From contig CM042012.1 of the NCBI GenBank assembly GCA_023525715.1, positions 57,841,705 through 57,905,704 of the forward strand: a stretch of DNA of 64,000 nt. Reading direction: 5' to 3'. Under the pieces are notes generated by a model, which did not search any database, had not been told where the DNA came from, and saw nothing but the letters and a program-made list of their open reading frames with translations. Below are positions 44,539 to 57,100 of the stretch, in pieces; within the stretch, counting starts at the first letter, position 1; the number at the start of each line of letters is the position of its first letter. Made by a program: the position numbers and the translations under genes. The DNA is from Cichorium intybus. Taxonomy: Eukaryota > Streptophyta > Magnoliopsida > Asterales > Asteraceae.

Positions 44539-47528
44539 ATGTCGAACTCCAACCCTGAGCCTCAGGGAATGTATTGCATTGTGGAGCTCAACTATCAAGG
44601 GGTGTTTGTACGATGTCCTTTCTCTTATGATGGTATAAGTTACACTTTTACAGAACATGATTTTTCTAATATGACATATGCCGAGTGTGTTACTTTCTTG
44701 GAAAAGTTCATGCATGAAGATTGCAAGAAACTTTACTACTGTGAGCCCGACTTACCCCTTCATAAAGGTCTTCGACGAATTGCAGATGATATTGATTACT
44801 CAGCATTTATTTTTTATGCTTACGGTACGGATGGGAAAATATGTATGTATGTGGATCGTGTTGGTGATGAGTTAGAAGATTTCTGTGATTCTGAGAAGGA
44901 GGGGGAAGAAGAACATGATTCTTGTATCATGGGTGGGGAAAATGAAGATGATATAGGCAATCTTAGGGATGTTGCCTTGGATTATACTGACGAACTAATT
45001 AAAATGAATAGAACTTCAAGTGATGTGTTTCTTAGTAAACTGTGTACTCAGGAGGAGAAGGAGGACAACAATATTGGTGAAGATGATGAGGGGGAAAGTG
45101 GAGCAACAATCCAAGAGCATGCCATTTTTAATGAATCTTTACACTGGAAAAAGCATAAACCCATACTTGGTATGAGATTTAAGAACCCAGCTCAAGTTAA
45201 ATCGATGTTGTGCAATTATACTGTTGCCAATGGGTACCAACTATGGTTTGAAAAAAATGATAGTAATAGGCTTTTGGTCAGGTGTTGTAGGGGTGAATGC
45301 ACATTCAGGTTATGGGCCTCCTGGATGAGTGAAGAGGAAACTTTCCAGATAAAGTCTTTGAAGCCAGATCACAATTGTGCAAGAAATTTTAAGTTAGGGT
45401 CATTAGTAACATATGCATGGATAGGGAGTCACTACACCAAGGAGATTATACATAGGCAGAAGATGAGTGTTAGAAAATTGAGACATGAAGTTACCAAGAA
45501 ATTTGGTATTGATGTTAGTCTTGGACAATGCAGAAGAGCCAAAGCATATGCACTGCAACTTATAGAAGGAAATCTTGTTGAACACTATGCGAAGCTATGG
45601 TCATATGGTGAAGAGATAAAAAGATCAAATCCGGGGTCTAATGTGAAGCTTAATGTCAACTGCATGCCAGATGGGAAGAACTACTTCAGTAAGTTCTATG
45701 TTTGTTTTGATGAATTGAAGAAGGGATGGATAGAAGGTTGTAGAATAATGATTGGTCTTGATGGTTGTTTTTTAAAAGGTATCTGTAAAGGAGAATTGTT
45801 AAGTGCTGTGGGGAGGGATGTTAATAACCAATTGTTCCCTATTGCATGGGCAGTTGTAAATGTGGAGAACAAATAAAATTGGAAATGGTTTTTGGACAAT
45901 CTAATTGATGATCTTGATTTACGTTTAGGAAATAACCTTGCCTTAATTTCAGATCAACACAAGGTATACATGCATGTTTATTGTTAATTTTTCTTTGTAA
46001 TATTATATATACTTTCTAATATTTTATCTTTTTAGGGTTTAATTGAGGCAGTTAAAGAGATGTTTCCATATGCAGAGCATAGACAATGTGCTAGGCATAT
46101 CTGTGCAAACCTGAAGAAGAGATACAGTGGAGCACATTATGAAACCTTGTTTTGGAGAGCTGCCAAATCCTCCACTGAACCTGCCTTTAAGGCTGTAATG
46201 AAAGAACTTCATTTGTTGAACCCAAATGCACATAAGTACCTTATGGATAGAGATCCAAAGACATGGTGTAAAGCATATTTCCAACCAGGTAGATGTTGTG
46301 ATGCAATTGAGAATGGGATGTCTGAGAGTTTCAATGCTATACTAGTGGAAGCTAGGAAGAAGCTAATAATCACAATGTTAGAGGAGATAAGGCTGTACAT
46401 GATGGATAGGCTATACAACTTGAAGCTTAAGGGACATGTATGGGGTAATCAGGTATGCCCAGCCATAAGGGACAAGCTTAATGAACTTAAAATTCATCAG
46501 AGGCACTTGCATGTTTTACCAAGTGGATTAAACCAGTTTGAGGTTAGAGGTACATCTGATGCATTTGAGGTTGATCTTGAAAGGAAAACATGTTCATGCA
46601 GAATTTGGCAACTAAATGGATATGGGTGTGTGCATTCTGTAGCTTGTATTTGTTTCCTTAATAGGGATGTGGAAGCTTATGTAAACAAAATGTTTACAAG
46701 CATGACATATATGAAATCGTACAACTATAGAATTAAAGGGATGAATGTAAGTACCATGTGGCCTGAGACAACATATATACCACCTTTGCCACCTGTTGCA
46801 AGAAGGATGCCTGGAAGACCAACAACTAAACGTAAGAGAGATGCTACAGAAGACAAAAGTAGGAACACTGTGTCTAAGGTGGGAAAAAAATTGAAATGCA
46901 GTATTTGTAAGGATGTGGGACATAACAAAGCAAGTTGTTCCAAGGGTGGCAGGCCAGAAAAACTTCCCATAAGAAAGGTTAAGAAAAGACAGGGTGTAGA
47001 AGTTCAGGTTGAAAATGCAGAAGGGCATGTTGAGAATCATGAAGGGCCTGTGGAGAATCAACAAGGGCCTATGGAGAATCAAGAAGTGCCTTTGGACAAT
47101 AATGAAGGGCATGTTCAGAATCATGAAGGGGTTGTTCAAGCTAATGTAAGTATATGTACCTTAAACTAAATTATGAATAATAATGGGTATATTATGTAAT
47201 ATGTTCTTCCTTTCAGGTTATTGGGAATGAAGGAGTTGTTCTTGGTGGGAATGGAGGGGATAATCTTCAACTAGATGTTGATCAGCTGTTTGATGAGATG
47301 GACCTTACTCCTACATGCATGCAAGCACCTAGTTATGAGGAGGAACAGATGAACCAAAGTGATGGGCAAATGGATGTGGAGGTGCATGCATTAACCCCTA
47401 TTAGAGTAATTTTGGAGAAGATAAGTCGCAGGAAATCGGAGAGGATTGTAAAGAAGAAATTGAGTACTGTTGTTGGTGGGCCTGATGCACCAGGGAATTC
47501 AAACGAAAAGGCATTAAACCTAGATTAG
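44539..47528 (+). pseudogene. MULE transposase (MuDR type), three exons, one in-frame stop
   Basis: Exons 44539-45963, 46036-47145 and 47217-47528 join in phase 0 with GT..AG introns of 72 and 71 nt, giving 948 sense codons apart from a TAA at codon 446 (45874-45876). Domains: an acidic N-terminal half, the plant MuDR domain at about 210-290, the MULE domain from about 403 with first catalytic Asp in MIGLDGCFLKG and second Asp in LISDQHKG (about 470), a SWIM zinc finger C-SCRIWQLNGYGCVH at about 660, and a CCHC knuckle C-SICKDVGHNKAS-C at about 763. Imperfect ENxEGPV repeats end exon 2. The stop lies between the two catalytic Asp, after AWAVVNVENK, where homologues continue straight through. 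Without read-through no active transposase is expected. Confidence 0.88.
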
Positions 47529-48849
47529 GTTTGCATGTACCAAACTTGAAGTACTTTTTGGTTTATGTTAGTTTGTATGTTAGAGTACTTATGTTACTTG
47601 ACTTTATGCATTACATATGTATGGTTTGCATGTACCAAACTTGAAGCCTTTTTGGCAACTTTTGAGATGTAATATAAGCTATTCAGGTTTGCATGCAGGA
47701 AAATGACTCATATGGTTCCTTTTGTTAGTTTTTTAATGGTTAAATATGATTTAAATGTGGACCACAATGACCTTTAAAAGTATAAGGACCAGAATGCTTA
47801 AATACCATGTGGTCACATGGTTAAATATGATTTACATGTGGACCACTTTAACATATACACTAGCTACTGCATGTGGTCACATGGGGTCCATTAGAATGTG
47901 CATGAATGGACAATGACAACACTTTAATAACCCTTCTATAAAGACACACGAATGGAAACATGTGGGACAAGGACAACATGTGGGACAAGGCAATAACCCT
48001 TCTATAAGTACACATGTTTCTCCTTAGCAGACATGTTATATTGTTTATAGCAATCTACTTTATTTAAGGACAGACAAAAAGATATTCCTGAACACAATGT
48101 TCAAAGGATTAATTTGAATATGCATCTGGTCCACAATGTTTCTACTTTACCATACATACACACATAGCAAACACAACCACATAAATTACCTAAATATAAC
48201 AAACATTTTCAAACATAAAAAACATTTTTCCATATCATAAACACTTGTTATTACTACAAAAGATGCTTATGCATTGGTCGGACAAACCCATATACACACA
48301 AGTGGTCCATAGGAAGATTCCACTTGTTTCAAATTGGTTGATTCCAAGAAAATTGTTTTCAGAATTTGGGACAAAATCCAGGTTTGTACCAACAAAGACC
48401 AATATACCCATACCCATAATTACCAACTCACTTTTGTGGTTTTCAATGTTTACCAACAAGGATGATACCCATAAATATATATACTTGTTGTTGATCATTT
48501 ACATGAGAAAATTACAACATTGTTATCACCCTAACTACATCAGTCTTACCATTGTTATCACCCATAACTATATAAGGCTGCAAATGTTTACAAAAAATTT
48601 GATCCATCAGTCTTACCATCCCCCCATCAAAAACCCACAAAAAAAAACCTGCAAATGGTTGGAATTATATATCATCAACCATCAAAAACCCACAAAATAC
48701 CTCCAATAACCAACCCACCTTCCCTTCCCTACACCCACCCTTCAACTCATCAAACGAACCACCATTATCAACAGCAAACTGAAAAACATCACCTTCCAAA
48801 CACCCAATCGATGCTTCATCTTCTTCAGTTCTTTCTCATGTTCCATGGT
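47529..48849. other. MULE interior between the two genes
   Basis: No gene identified. It contains direct repeats: GGTTTGCATGTACCAAACTT at about 47528 and 47622, GGTTAAATATGATTTA.ATGTGG at about 47739 and 47818, and CAATAACCCTTCTATAA-type units near 47927 and 47991. A Leu-rich minus-strand continuation of the GRF frame lies at 48760-48849. Confidence 0.6.
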
Positions 48850-49465
48850 CTATTCAGCAATCTGGTCCTTTAGGTCACTTATGACGTTTTCAAGCTGTAT
48901 AACATTGTGCCTGTGACTTTCTATCTGATGCCTCTCGATTCTTGCATCCAACCTTACTTTCGTGTCGAACAAGAGGTCCTTATAGTACCCATCCTCTTGT
49001 TCATCGTCCTTCCAGTCAAAAAACTTGCAGCTCCTCTTGCTAGTCTGAGAAAACTTACACTAATCAGCTGTGGATTTCGAAATCCAAATAATTAAAGTTT
49101 TATAAAGCTCAAAAAAATAACATGACGAACAGAACATCGATCTTTACATATCTAACACTTTTGAGTTTTCTTTTAAACAACAGATCGAGCAACTAATCAG
49201 CTGTGGATTTCGAAATCGAAATCATACAACTTTTGTACCCCTTCTTTCCTCATTTTATGTACATTAAACGACACCACACTTAACCCTTTAACACATCGAA
49301 GCTTACCAGCGAGTTTTGGCAGTTGTAGAATCGTCTGCCAGGGTTTTTCGGGCTCCAGGATGTTCTCTCTATCACATGCAATGGAGGGTCGCAGTCACAT
49401 TTGTCGTTACGACCATCTCCTCCATGTCTAGCTCCACCTCCACGATTTCCAGACGAACAAGACAT
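48850..49465 (-). pseudogene. GRF zinc-finger protein of the MULE, two exons, probable premature stop
   Basis: Exon 1 is 49465-49307 (MSCSSGNRGGG..) and exon 2 is 49044-48850, with a GT..AG intron and phase 0. It shows CDCDPPLHVIERTSWSPKNP followed by GRRFYNC in exon 1 and CKFFDWKDDEQEDGYYK in exon 2, a complete GRF finger split by the intron, followed by a coiled coil. A TAG at 48852-48850 ends the frame after 117 residues. Beyond it the same frame goes on EKELKKMKHRLGVWKVMFF and then a hydrophobic LLLIMVV stretch, as if the coiled coil and a membrane tail had been cut off. Convergent to the transposase gene. Confidence 0.75.
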
Positions 49466-49638
49466 CAGTGCAAGAAGAGTTCACCAGGTCACTGTTAGGG
49501 TTTCTTGGTTTCCGAATAAAGGAAAAGAACTTTTTGTTATGTTTCGATTGAATCAACAAAGTCTTTATACACATACGAGCCTTAATGGCCAAGTTGTAGT
49601 CGTTTCTTCCACGTAAGCTCACCATCGACTGACCAGTC

Positions 49639-49813
49639 CACGTGTCTTGCCACATCAGCGAGTCAACCGACTTAACCTTTTAAATTGGAACTCAATGGTA
49701 TATTTGACACGTTAATTTATAGATTAATGACTAATTGCGCAAAAAAAAAAAAGTTTAGGGACTAAATCGGGTGAAATTCAATAGTTTAATGTGCTACATT
49801 AACAATAAAGTCC
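49639..49813 (-). repeat. Right TIR of the MULE
   Basis: Reverse-complement partner of 44168-44338. Confidence 0.88.
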
Positions 49814-50098
49814 ATTATTCTTTATTTTTCTACTTTTAGATTGGACACTTCAACCATCTTTTACAAACAAATATTATATGTATAGTTGTTTGATATGTAC
49901 TTATTAATAAATCATATGTACATTTAAATTTTAATGATCGTGCACTAAATATTATCCACTAAAAATCTATTAAAAATTGTTTATCAACAATTCAATATTT
50001 TTAGATAGTAATACTAACATCACTACAATAAAGTTACACAAACAAAACAATTGAACAATTGTGAAAATTATTTGTTAACTAGTGACTTTATTTTAATG

Positions 50099-52757
50099 TC
50101 AAACCAAATAAGATGACATTAAATTCCAACTAATCTTCATATGAGAAGGCATCGACGCCACAAACCGAAGAACATCCGGTTTCAACTTGTTTTTCGAATT
50201 TACATTTTTGCCCTCGAGATTTTTAGCAACATTCGGAACCACAAGCTCCCTACAATGCAAATGTAGCAAGGGCACTTTCGACAATACACTTCCTTTTTGA
50301 ACATCTAATCCATCCGGCCTTCTCATTTTGTAAGGTTCGCCACTTGTTGGCTCATAATCAACGCGTGCAATTTGCTTCCATTTGCTGTGTACAAACCAAC
50401 CGTACTTGTAGTCCCCCACAATTGGTGTCCCAAGTGCTTCCGCACAATGCACCCGAATCTACAAGAAATAGCTACCTACTTTACTTATTTGTTTATTATA
50501 GCATTCTACTTTTACTTAGGGGCTGTTTGATTTGCCTCTTACTGGTCCACTAAGAGGATACATCTGACTCGGTCCGAGTCAGACCGTTTGATAACCCTAA
50601 AATTTACTGCCAGCCGGATCGACCAACAAATGATAGGCCAGAGCCTCTGACTCGGTCCGAAACCCTAAAATTTACCTCTTACCTGGTTAGCTTCAAGATA
50701 AGTCTGACCGGTCAGACATTGACTCAATCAGCTATTACTCAATCAGCAAGTATCAAACAGCCTCTTAGATATGAGACTAAAAAAAGAAAAAAAAAAAAAC
50801 CTGATGCTTATGGTTTGTGAGTGGTTGTAACTCGAGCCATGAACAACCGTTTATTGTGGGACCCATCACTCGGTATTCTGTGACGGCTTCTTGAGAAGCT
50901 TCTAGACCACAACCAAATGACAACATTACCCTTTCGGCTTTCCCGCCATTAAGCACCACCTGTAACCAATTACAACAAGTTTATGACTACGACAAAAAAT
51001 TGGAATTTTTGTGGACAAAAAAGGAGGATAATTAATTTAAACCTTTGTGAGAGGGGCACAAATTACACCTTGTTTTTCCTTTGGGGTGCCTATGACAAGT
51101 GCCCAATATTTTTGATATGTAGTTTCAGATTTGTCATTTGATTCCTAAAAGTTTTGATGGATATTAAATTATTAATATATTAAATTAGCATGATAATGAA
51201 CAATTTAAGGTATGTATATTTATATACCTTGAGTGATGATTTTGTTGTATTGATGTTGCTGAATAAATTATGGAGATAAGATATGCTTTCTTTTGATCTT
51301 CCCATTAGAAGAATCCCGCTACTTTCTCTATCAAGACGGTGAACCTACACTTATTTACGAAAATGCCACAGTCCCTTAATTCTTGATTTTTTTTTTCAAT
51401 TTGTTTTTATATTTAAAATAGATAGGTAAGCTTTTTTCAAAATTAAATAACTTCTTTATATAATTTAATTAGAGTAAAAGTTATTATAAATAATGTTTTT
51501 TTAATAAAAAGTTAGGTTAGGAACTTAGGATGGATTGCTAATGAACTATAAAAAATTGGGTTGTGTTTGTAGTCATGTAGATGAATAAGGAATTATTTTT
51601 TTAATAAAAGATTGAGTTGGTGATGAAGGCTACAACTTTTGTGCAAAAGACACAAATACCCTCCTCATACAAAAAAATAACCCTACAAAGAAAAATTACC
51701 AATTTAGGGCCATCATCATAATCATAACATAATGCTGAAGCTGCGAGTGCATCCATGCTGTTATGAACAGCCATATTCCCCTAAAACATAAATATACTTA
51801 TACAAATTATTACAAAAAGAATAAAAAACAGGCTAACAAGACAAAATAATAGTTAAAAAAAACCAACCTTTAATGGCACCTTTGGTGGCTTGTTCAAAAC
51901 AAGTATAGCAGAGTCCTAAAGTTTCAAAATAAAGCAATCATATAAATTTGTGCAAATTGCAGGAAATAATCAACACGACATTTAAATTTTGTTAATGTAA
52001 AAAAGACATACCTTATACATAACAAGTCTTTGTAAATATTGTATTTCATCCGCATTTGGACATAAAGATGCAGTTGGAATGGTATCAAATCTCTTTGAGA
52101 TTCTAGATTCAGCAACAGATACAGGAACATAAATTCTACAACCTGTCTTCATCACCTCATTGTGCTTAATCTGTATGTTAATTCAATATTATCAAATTTG
52201 TAGAAAATGTGGAATAAGCAAAGAAAAAGATTGTGTAGTAACTTAAGTTTATATGCTCATGTTAAATGGTAGATTCAATAGGATCTACCTTTTTCAAAGC
52301 TTTTTCATGTCCTTGCTTTCCTGATTCATGACACTCCATTTTCACCTAGACAAAAATATAAACAACATTTAAGTCATATGAATATAATAGTACAAGACCA
52401 TAGGTAAGAAGATGTAAGCAAGATCTTAACATAAAGTTGAGAAAGGAAATGTAGTAATGTACTTACGAGACCCTTGGTGAAGTGTGATTGGATGACAGAG
52501 GCGATGACATCAGCAAAGTAATACTTGATCCAGCTAATGGCGGTGACATGAGAATCGGGAGAGCCATTTTTTCCGGGTAGAGGATAGGGTGGGAATGGGG
52601 GGAGGGATAAAAGCTGTCGAGGCTTGTAACCAGGTTTAGGAGGACCTAAATGAGTTATGTTGTTAGAAACTCGCAAAATAGTTTCACCGGAATTAGGTCG
52701 TGGAGGAGACACTCGGGAAAAGTGCCTCACTGTACGGAAAGTGATGTTGAGCCACAT
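50099..52757 (-). CDS. RNA pseudouridine synthase, plant mitochondrial RPUS3/RPUS4 type (nine exons, 457 aa)
   Basis: Exons on the minus strand: 52757-52467, 52345-52289, 52170-52012, 51915-51868, 51780-51700, 51344-51228, 51144-51043, 50959-50801 and 50458-50099. All are phase 0 with GT..AG borders, and the total is 1374 nt with a TGA stop. The N-terminus MWLNITFRTVRHFSR is basic and aliphatic, like a mitochondrial presequence, followed by a Pro-rich segment. The RluA-type catalytic motif VHRLDRESSGILLMGRS holds the conserved Asp at about residue 238. Later motifs are YWALVIGTPKE, IRVHCAEALGTPIVGDYKYG and SKVPLLHLHCREL. The enzyme isomerises uridine to pseudouridine in RNA, and the specific target is not readable. 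Every exon boundary falling in phase 0 is notable. RPUS3 versus RPUS4 cannot be settled here. Confidence 0.88.
50520..50763. mobile_element. hAT-like MITE in the last intron of the pseudouridine synthase gene
   Basis: The ends GGGCTGTTTGAT and ATCAAACAGCC are inverted, flanked by CTTAG on both sides (50515-50519, 50764-50768). The interior contains GACTCGGTCCGAGTC dyads and a duplicated AACCCTAAAATTTAC. No ORF. Confidence 0.7.
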
Positions 52758-52770
52758 CGATTGCACATAC

Positions 52771-53731
52771 TGCCTGAAAATAGTGAATTGATCATAAATC
52801 AGAATTATACGTTTAAACATGATGGCATTAGAATTTAGAGAAAGGCTAGCAAATCAACAATTTGGCACCACGCAACTTGAAAAGAATACAAAACCAGATG
52901 AAATCGGGCAAAAAGGAAACAATGATATGAGAGAAAAGAGACTTAGGCTGTGTTTGATAGTTACTGACTGAGTTAGATCTGACTGAGTTAGAGGCCTGAC
53001 TGAAACCATGTTGTTTGATTATGCATCTGGCTGAATTTACTGAATGATGAAAATGACCATGTTACCCTTCTATAATTGCGAAAACCAACTGGATCTGTAA
53101 TTGCCTTTACAAAGTTGAAAGTACGATGCTGAAACCTTTATAATCACAAAAGTATGATGGTAATACCGAATCTGTAATTCCATTTAAACCATTATAATTC
53201 GGAAAATTTACAAAGTAGTAAGTACGATGCTAAAACAAACCTTAATACAATATTCTATTACATGCTTCAAGAAACCTTTTGACAAAAAAATCATAATTTT
53301 CTGATTTCAGAAAATGTATCAATTTTCTGCAATAAACAACATAATTTCTGATTTCATGCAATGAACAAGAAATAGAAGAACAAGTATTAGATATGGACAA
53401 CAAATGTTTTTGATTTCTGATTTCATCTAGATAAGCAACAACTAGGAGAACAAATGTTTCTGATTTCTGATTTCATCTAGAAGAACAAGTATTAGATATG
53501 GACAATAATTTTCAGCAACAGAAAAAGTTATGATTTCTGAGTTCACATAAAGATTCTGATTTTATCTAGATGAACAACAACAAGGAAAAGTTATGATTTC
53601 TGAGTTCACATAAAGATTTCAGCAATAAGAATTAGATATTGACAACATAAAGATTTCTGATTTCATCTATGGACAACATATTTCAGCGACTGAAAAAGTT
53701 ACACACCAGAAAAATGGAAGAATGATGGTAC
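52771..53731 (-). other. Probable 5' UTR intron of the pseudouridine synthase gene, with repeats
   Basis: On the minus strand a donor AATAAG|GTACC at 53731 and an acceptor TTTTCAG near 52774 suggest an intron. It contains a one-sided hAT-MITE-like end (AGGCTGTGTTTGATAG at about 52947) and a patch of degenerate repeats (about 53290-53700) built from TGATTTCTGATTTCATCTAG, TTAGATATGGACAA and TTCTGAGTTCACATAAAGAT. Confidence 0.5.
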
Positions 53732-54148
53732 CTTATTCAGCCGACAACGACTCTCTACAGCGGCGGCGGCTTTGGACGGCGATGGAGGCGGTGAAGACAG
53801 GGGCGACGTTCGTTCGATGGTGGGAGGTCGGAGAGATTGAGACGGAGGCGTGATGTTGCCGTCGATTTTCAGAGTACCGATGGAGGCAGGGAACAAAAGC
53901 GATTCAGCGAAGGAACAAGGAAAAGGGCAACGATGAGTCTTTTTTTTCAGTCAGCGATATTCGAGTGCTTACTATTCTGAGACGGTGGTGGTAGGTGGCT
54001 GGTGGTAACGGGAGGAAGGCGGTGGTGGGAGGTGGTAGCGGAATGTATGAAACATAATCGCGCCTTTCCCCTTTCAACGCCTAATGGATTACGAATCATC
54101 TATTGGACCTAAAATATTCTAATTTTTGGCCCAAACATTACATAGCAT
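53732..54148 (-). promoter_or_regulatory. GC-rich leader and promoter-proximal region of the pseudouridine synthase gene
   Basis: A 55-codon open frame from ATG 53896 down to 53732 is Pro/Ser-rich. It splices out of frame with the MWLNI start, so it is better read as a leader or uORF than as the N-terminus. A GGTGGTGG-rich patch lies at 53985-54050. Confidence 0.4.
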
Positions 54149-57100
54149 CAATGTTTTAAAACCCGGTTGATCCAGTCGGTCAAATCAGTTGCACCGTGAC
54201 CCGATAAAGAGAATGGGTCGATTACGATCGGGTTTTTACTAATTTTTTACTCGGAGTGAACCGGTCGGACTTCTTAAAAACCCAGTTGGACCGTTGACCC
54301 ATCAGTTGAAACAAAAGATTTGAATTTAGGCTTCAAAAACTGGGCTAAAGCACTATTGGTTCATCAAATTTAATAATTTTCACGATAGAAACTTGACAAA
54401 ATATTCTTTTTGGTGTCAAAATGTAACAACCGTGTTTTGGGTCTAGGAGTTTTGGGCTTAACCTACAAATAAAATTTATTTTGTAAATAAAGAAAACAAA
54501 TTAATAACTAAATTTAATATCTTGTTATATTTTATATGGTGAATAAACGAGCCAAATATAGTTTTAAAATCAAATTATAACCAAATGTGAGAAATTTTGT
54601 CATAAGGACTAAAAGTATCAATTTGGCCAAACTTACCCTAAGTAAATTTGACTAGTCATGGATTTAGAAAATTAGAAGATATATTAAAAGAATTGAGGTG
54701 GAGTTTAAATTAGGTCTAATAATTCCTTAAATTTCATTAAGGACCTAAATTGTGAAGAATTTTAGTGTAAGGGACCATTTGTGCCAAATTAGGAACCTAA
54801 GTGTTAGTGTTGACCTAGAGAATGACTCAAGGGAATTAAATAATTATATTTGGGGCATAAGTGTGAATTTAGAGACTTCTTATAAGAATAATGGACTTTT
54901 AGGGTGTTGAGTGAAGAAAGATCTATCTATAGGGACTAATGTTGCAAATCCTGAAAGATGTAGAGTTTTAGATGGGGGTTCTCCCCATTTCAGCCATATT
55001 CACGTTTTAGAAGAGGAATAGAGGAGAGAGTGGCGATTTTCTATAGATCTTGGAGGATTAATGCTAGAGTTTGAAGATTAATCAAAGTCCTTGAAGTTTC
55101 CCAGCAATTTAAGGTATAAACTCTCCTTTCTAGCCTTGGATTTCGAGTTAGGGTTTAGGGTTTGTACCCAATTCGAGATTTATGGTGGGATGAGGTTATT
55201 CCTATGATTCCCCAATGTTTATTTGATGTTTCTAAGTTGATTGGAGTCTACATCCAATCCATGGATGATTTAGATCCTTAGATTTGATTGAATTGGGTGT
55301 TATGAACCCTATATAAATTGGGGATTTGATGATTTGTTGAGGAATCTAGAAATTGATGGATGATTATGGTAGTTTTGGATGAGGGGATTCATTTCTAATG
55401 ATTCCCTAAGGATTCCAACCTTTGATTTGTAGTCTTAAACCATGAATCACTAGAAAATGAGAATTAGGTGTTGAAATGGGTTTTATTCATGTAGATGATG
55501 ATTGGACCTCTTGTTTAATGGATGGATGAATGAGTTTAATGTATCAATTTGGATGTATAAGTGGAGTGAGGATCATTTCCTAATGATTCCATGGAATGGA
55601 AGAAGGAATCTCCACTTGTAATCATCAATTGTAAGAATGGAATTGGGTATTCCATGGTTTAAGCTTATAGAGTGAAGTTCTGATCATGGCATGTAATTGA
55701 TTCATTTGAAATGGTTTTGAATAGTTTAATTGAGTCTAATGATGTGTATTTTGGGAAGGAATAATGTCCTTTTGATGTCCATGAGTTTTGGGAAGAATCG
55801 GAACTTGAATCGGGTAAAAAACGAGTGAAAATGACCAAAATCGGAACTGCACCTGGGCGTAACACGACCCGTGCTGTATAAGCACGACCCGTGTTGTCCT
55901 TACAGTGAGTTACACGACCCGTGTAACCCCTTACACGACCCGTGTTGGCCTCTGTCCGGATTTTGGGCACTTTTTGGGTTTTAAGCTTTACGGTTTGGGC
56001 ATTGGGTCCTTGTTTTAATGTCAATCTTTGGGAATGTTTTAACTAAGATTTTCCTTATATTAAAGAGTCAAGGACCTCATTTTAGATGATGGATGATTGT
56101 TCCTTCTTAGTTCTAAAGAAGTATTTATAGTGCGCCTTTTAGATGAATCGAGTATGATATCTTCCGTTATTGTATTGTAGGAAGGGATATGTTGTAATGA
56201 CTTGGAAGTGAGACTAAAGATTTGAGCTAGCACTCAACTAAGATGATTTGATGGATGGGATGATGTCTAGGAGCGCCTCTAAATGCATCAAACCTTGTGC
56301 GGAGTTAGTGTTGACTCGTCAGTTGACCTTGGGTGAGTTTACCGGGAGTACACATCCTTTCCACTATCTTTTGTGTGTGTTATCAAATACTTTTCATGCA
56401 TGATATTATGTGCAATGTGTTATATGATTGCTACTTGTGCATTGCATGAAAATGAGTTTCTAAAGATGTTTTCAAATAAAGATTATGATGATGTTTTGAA
56501 AGATGTTTTGAGCATCCTATTTGTGCATTGCATTGCATATAGGATGGGATTGACCAAGTGAACCTTATGATAAAGATGAGATGATTGTCCTGGATTTAGG
56601 GAAATCATGATTGTCCCGGATATAGGGAAATCATGGGCAAAATGCCCAAAATGAGATGTTTGTCCCAGATTTAGGGAAAATCGTTCACGACAATAGGGAA
56701 CCGCATGAGGGAGTTGCTAACCCTCATGGGGCTAGTGTGATGGCCACTAGTCCTAGTTTTGCCTATACGGGGATCGAGTGGCATGCTTCGTGCGTGTCAT
56801 TCGTGAACTTAGGTAGGTGCCATTGATGTGAGTTGGACTTTATGAGATGGACGTGGGTTTGGGATAGTTGCATCATGCATAGCATTTGCATATCATAACT
56901 ATCTATTTTGAGCAAACTTTTATGATGTTTTAAATAACTTTTGAAGTGTGTGTTAAAAGTATTTTTGGGGGTTCGTCCCGAGTGTGGTAGTTCACTACTC
57001 ACTCAAAATGGGTCAACCTCGGGTAAACTCACTAGGCATTTCAATTGCCTAACTTATTTTGATGTGTACTCAGGTTGAGGAGTTTAGATGACTTAGAAGA

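Larger units (their letters stand above)
44168..49813 (+). mobile_element. Mutator-like element (MULE) with transposase and GRF genes
   Basis: Terminal inverted repeats of about 170-175 bp (44168-44338 and 49639-49813) share GTAGCACATT, CGATTTAGTCC.TAAAC, ATACCATTGA.TTCCAATTTA and GATGTGGCAAGACACGT. The interior encodes a MuDR-type transposase (+) and, convergently, a GRF zinc-finger protein (-), a two-gene layout like other plant MULEs. ATTATT sits on both sides (44162-44167, 49814-49819). This is shorter than the usual 8-11 bp and in AT-rich sequence, so it is weak as a target duplication. Each gene has one apparent premature stop and otherwise open frames. Confidence 0.85.

Noticed and set aside
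53732..53896. N-terminal coding exon of the pseudouridine synthase
   Set aside because: Joined through the likely splice sites it enters the wrong frame relative to MWLNITFR, which itself looks like a normal mitochondrial presequence.
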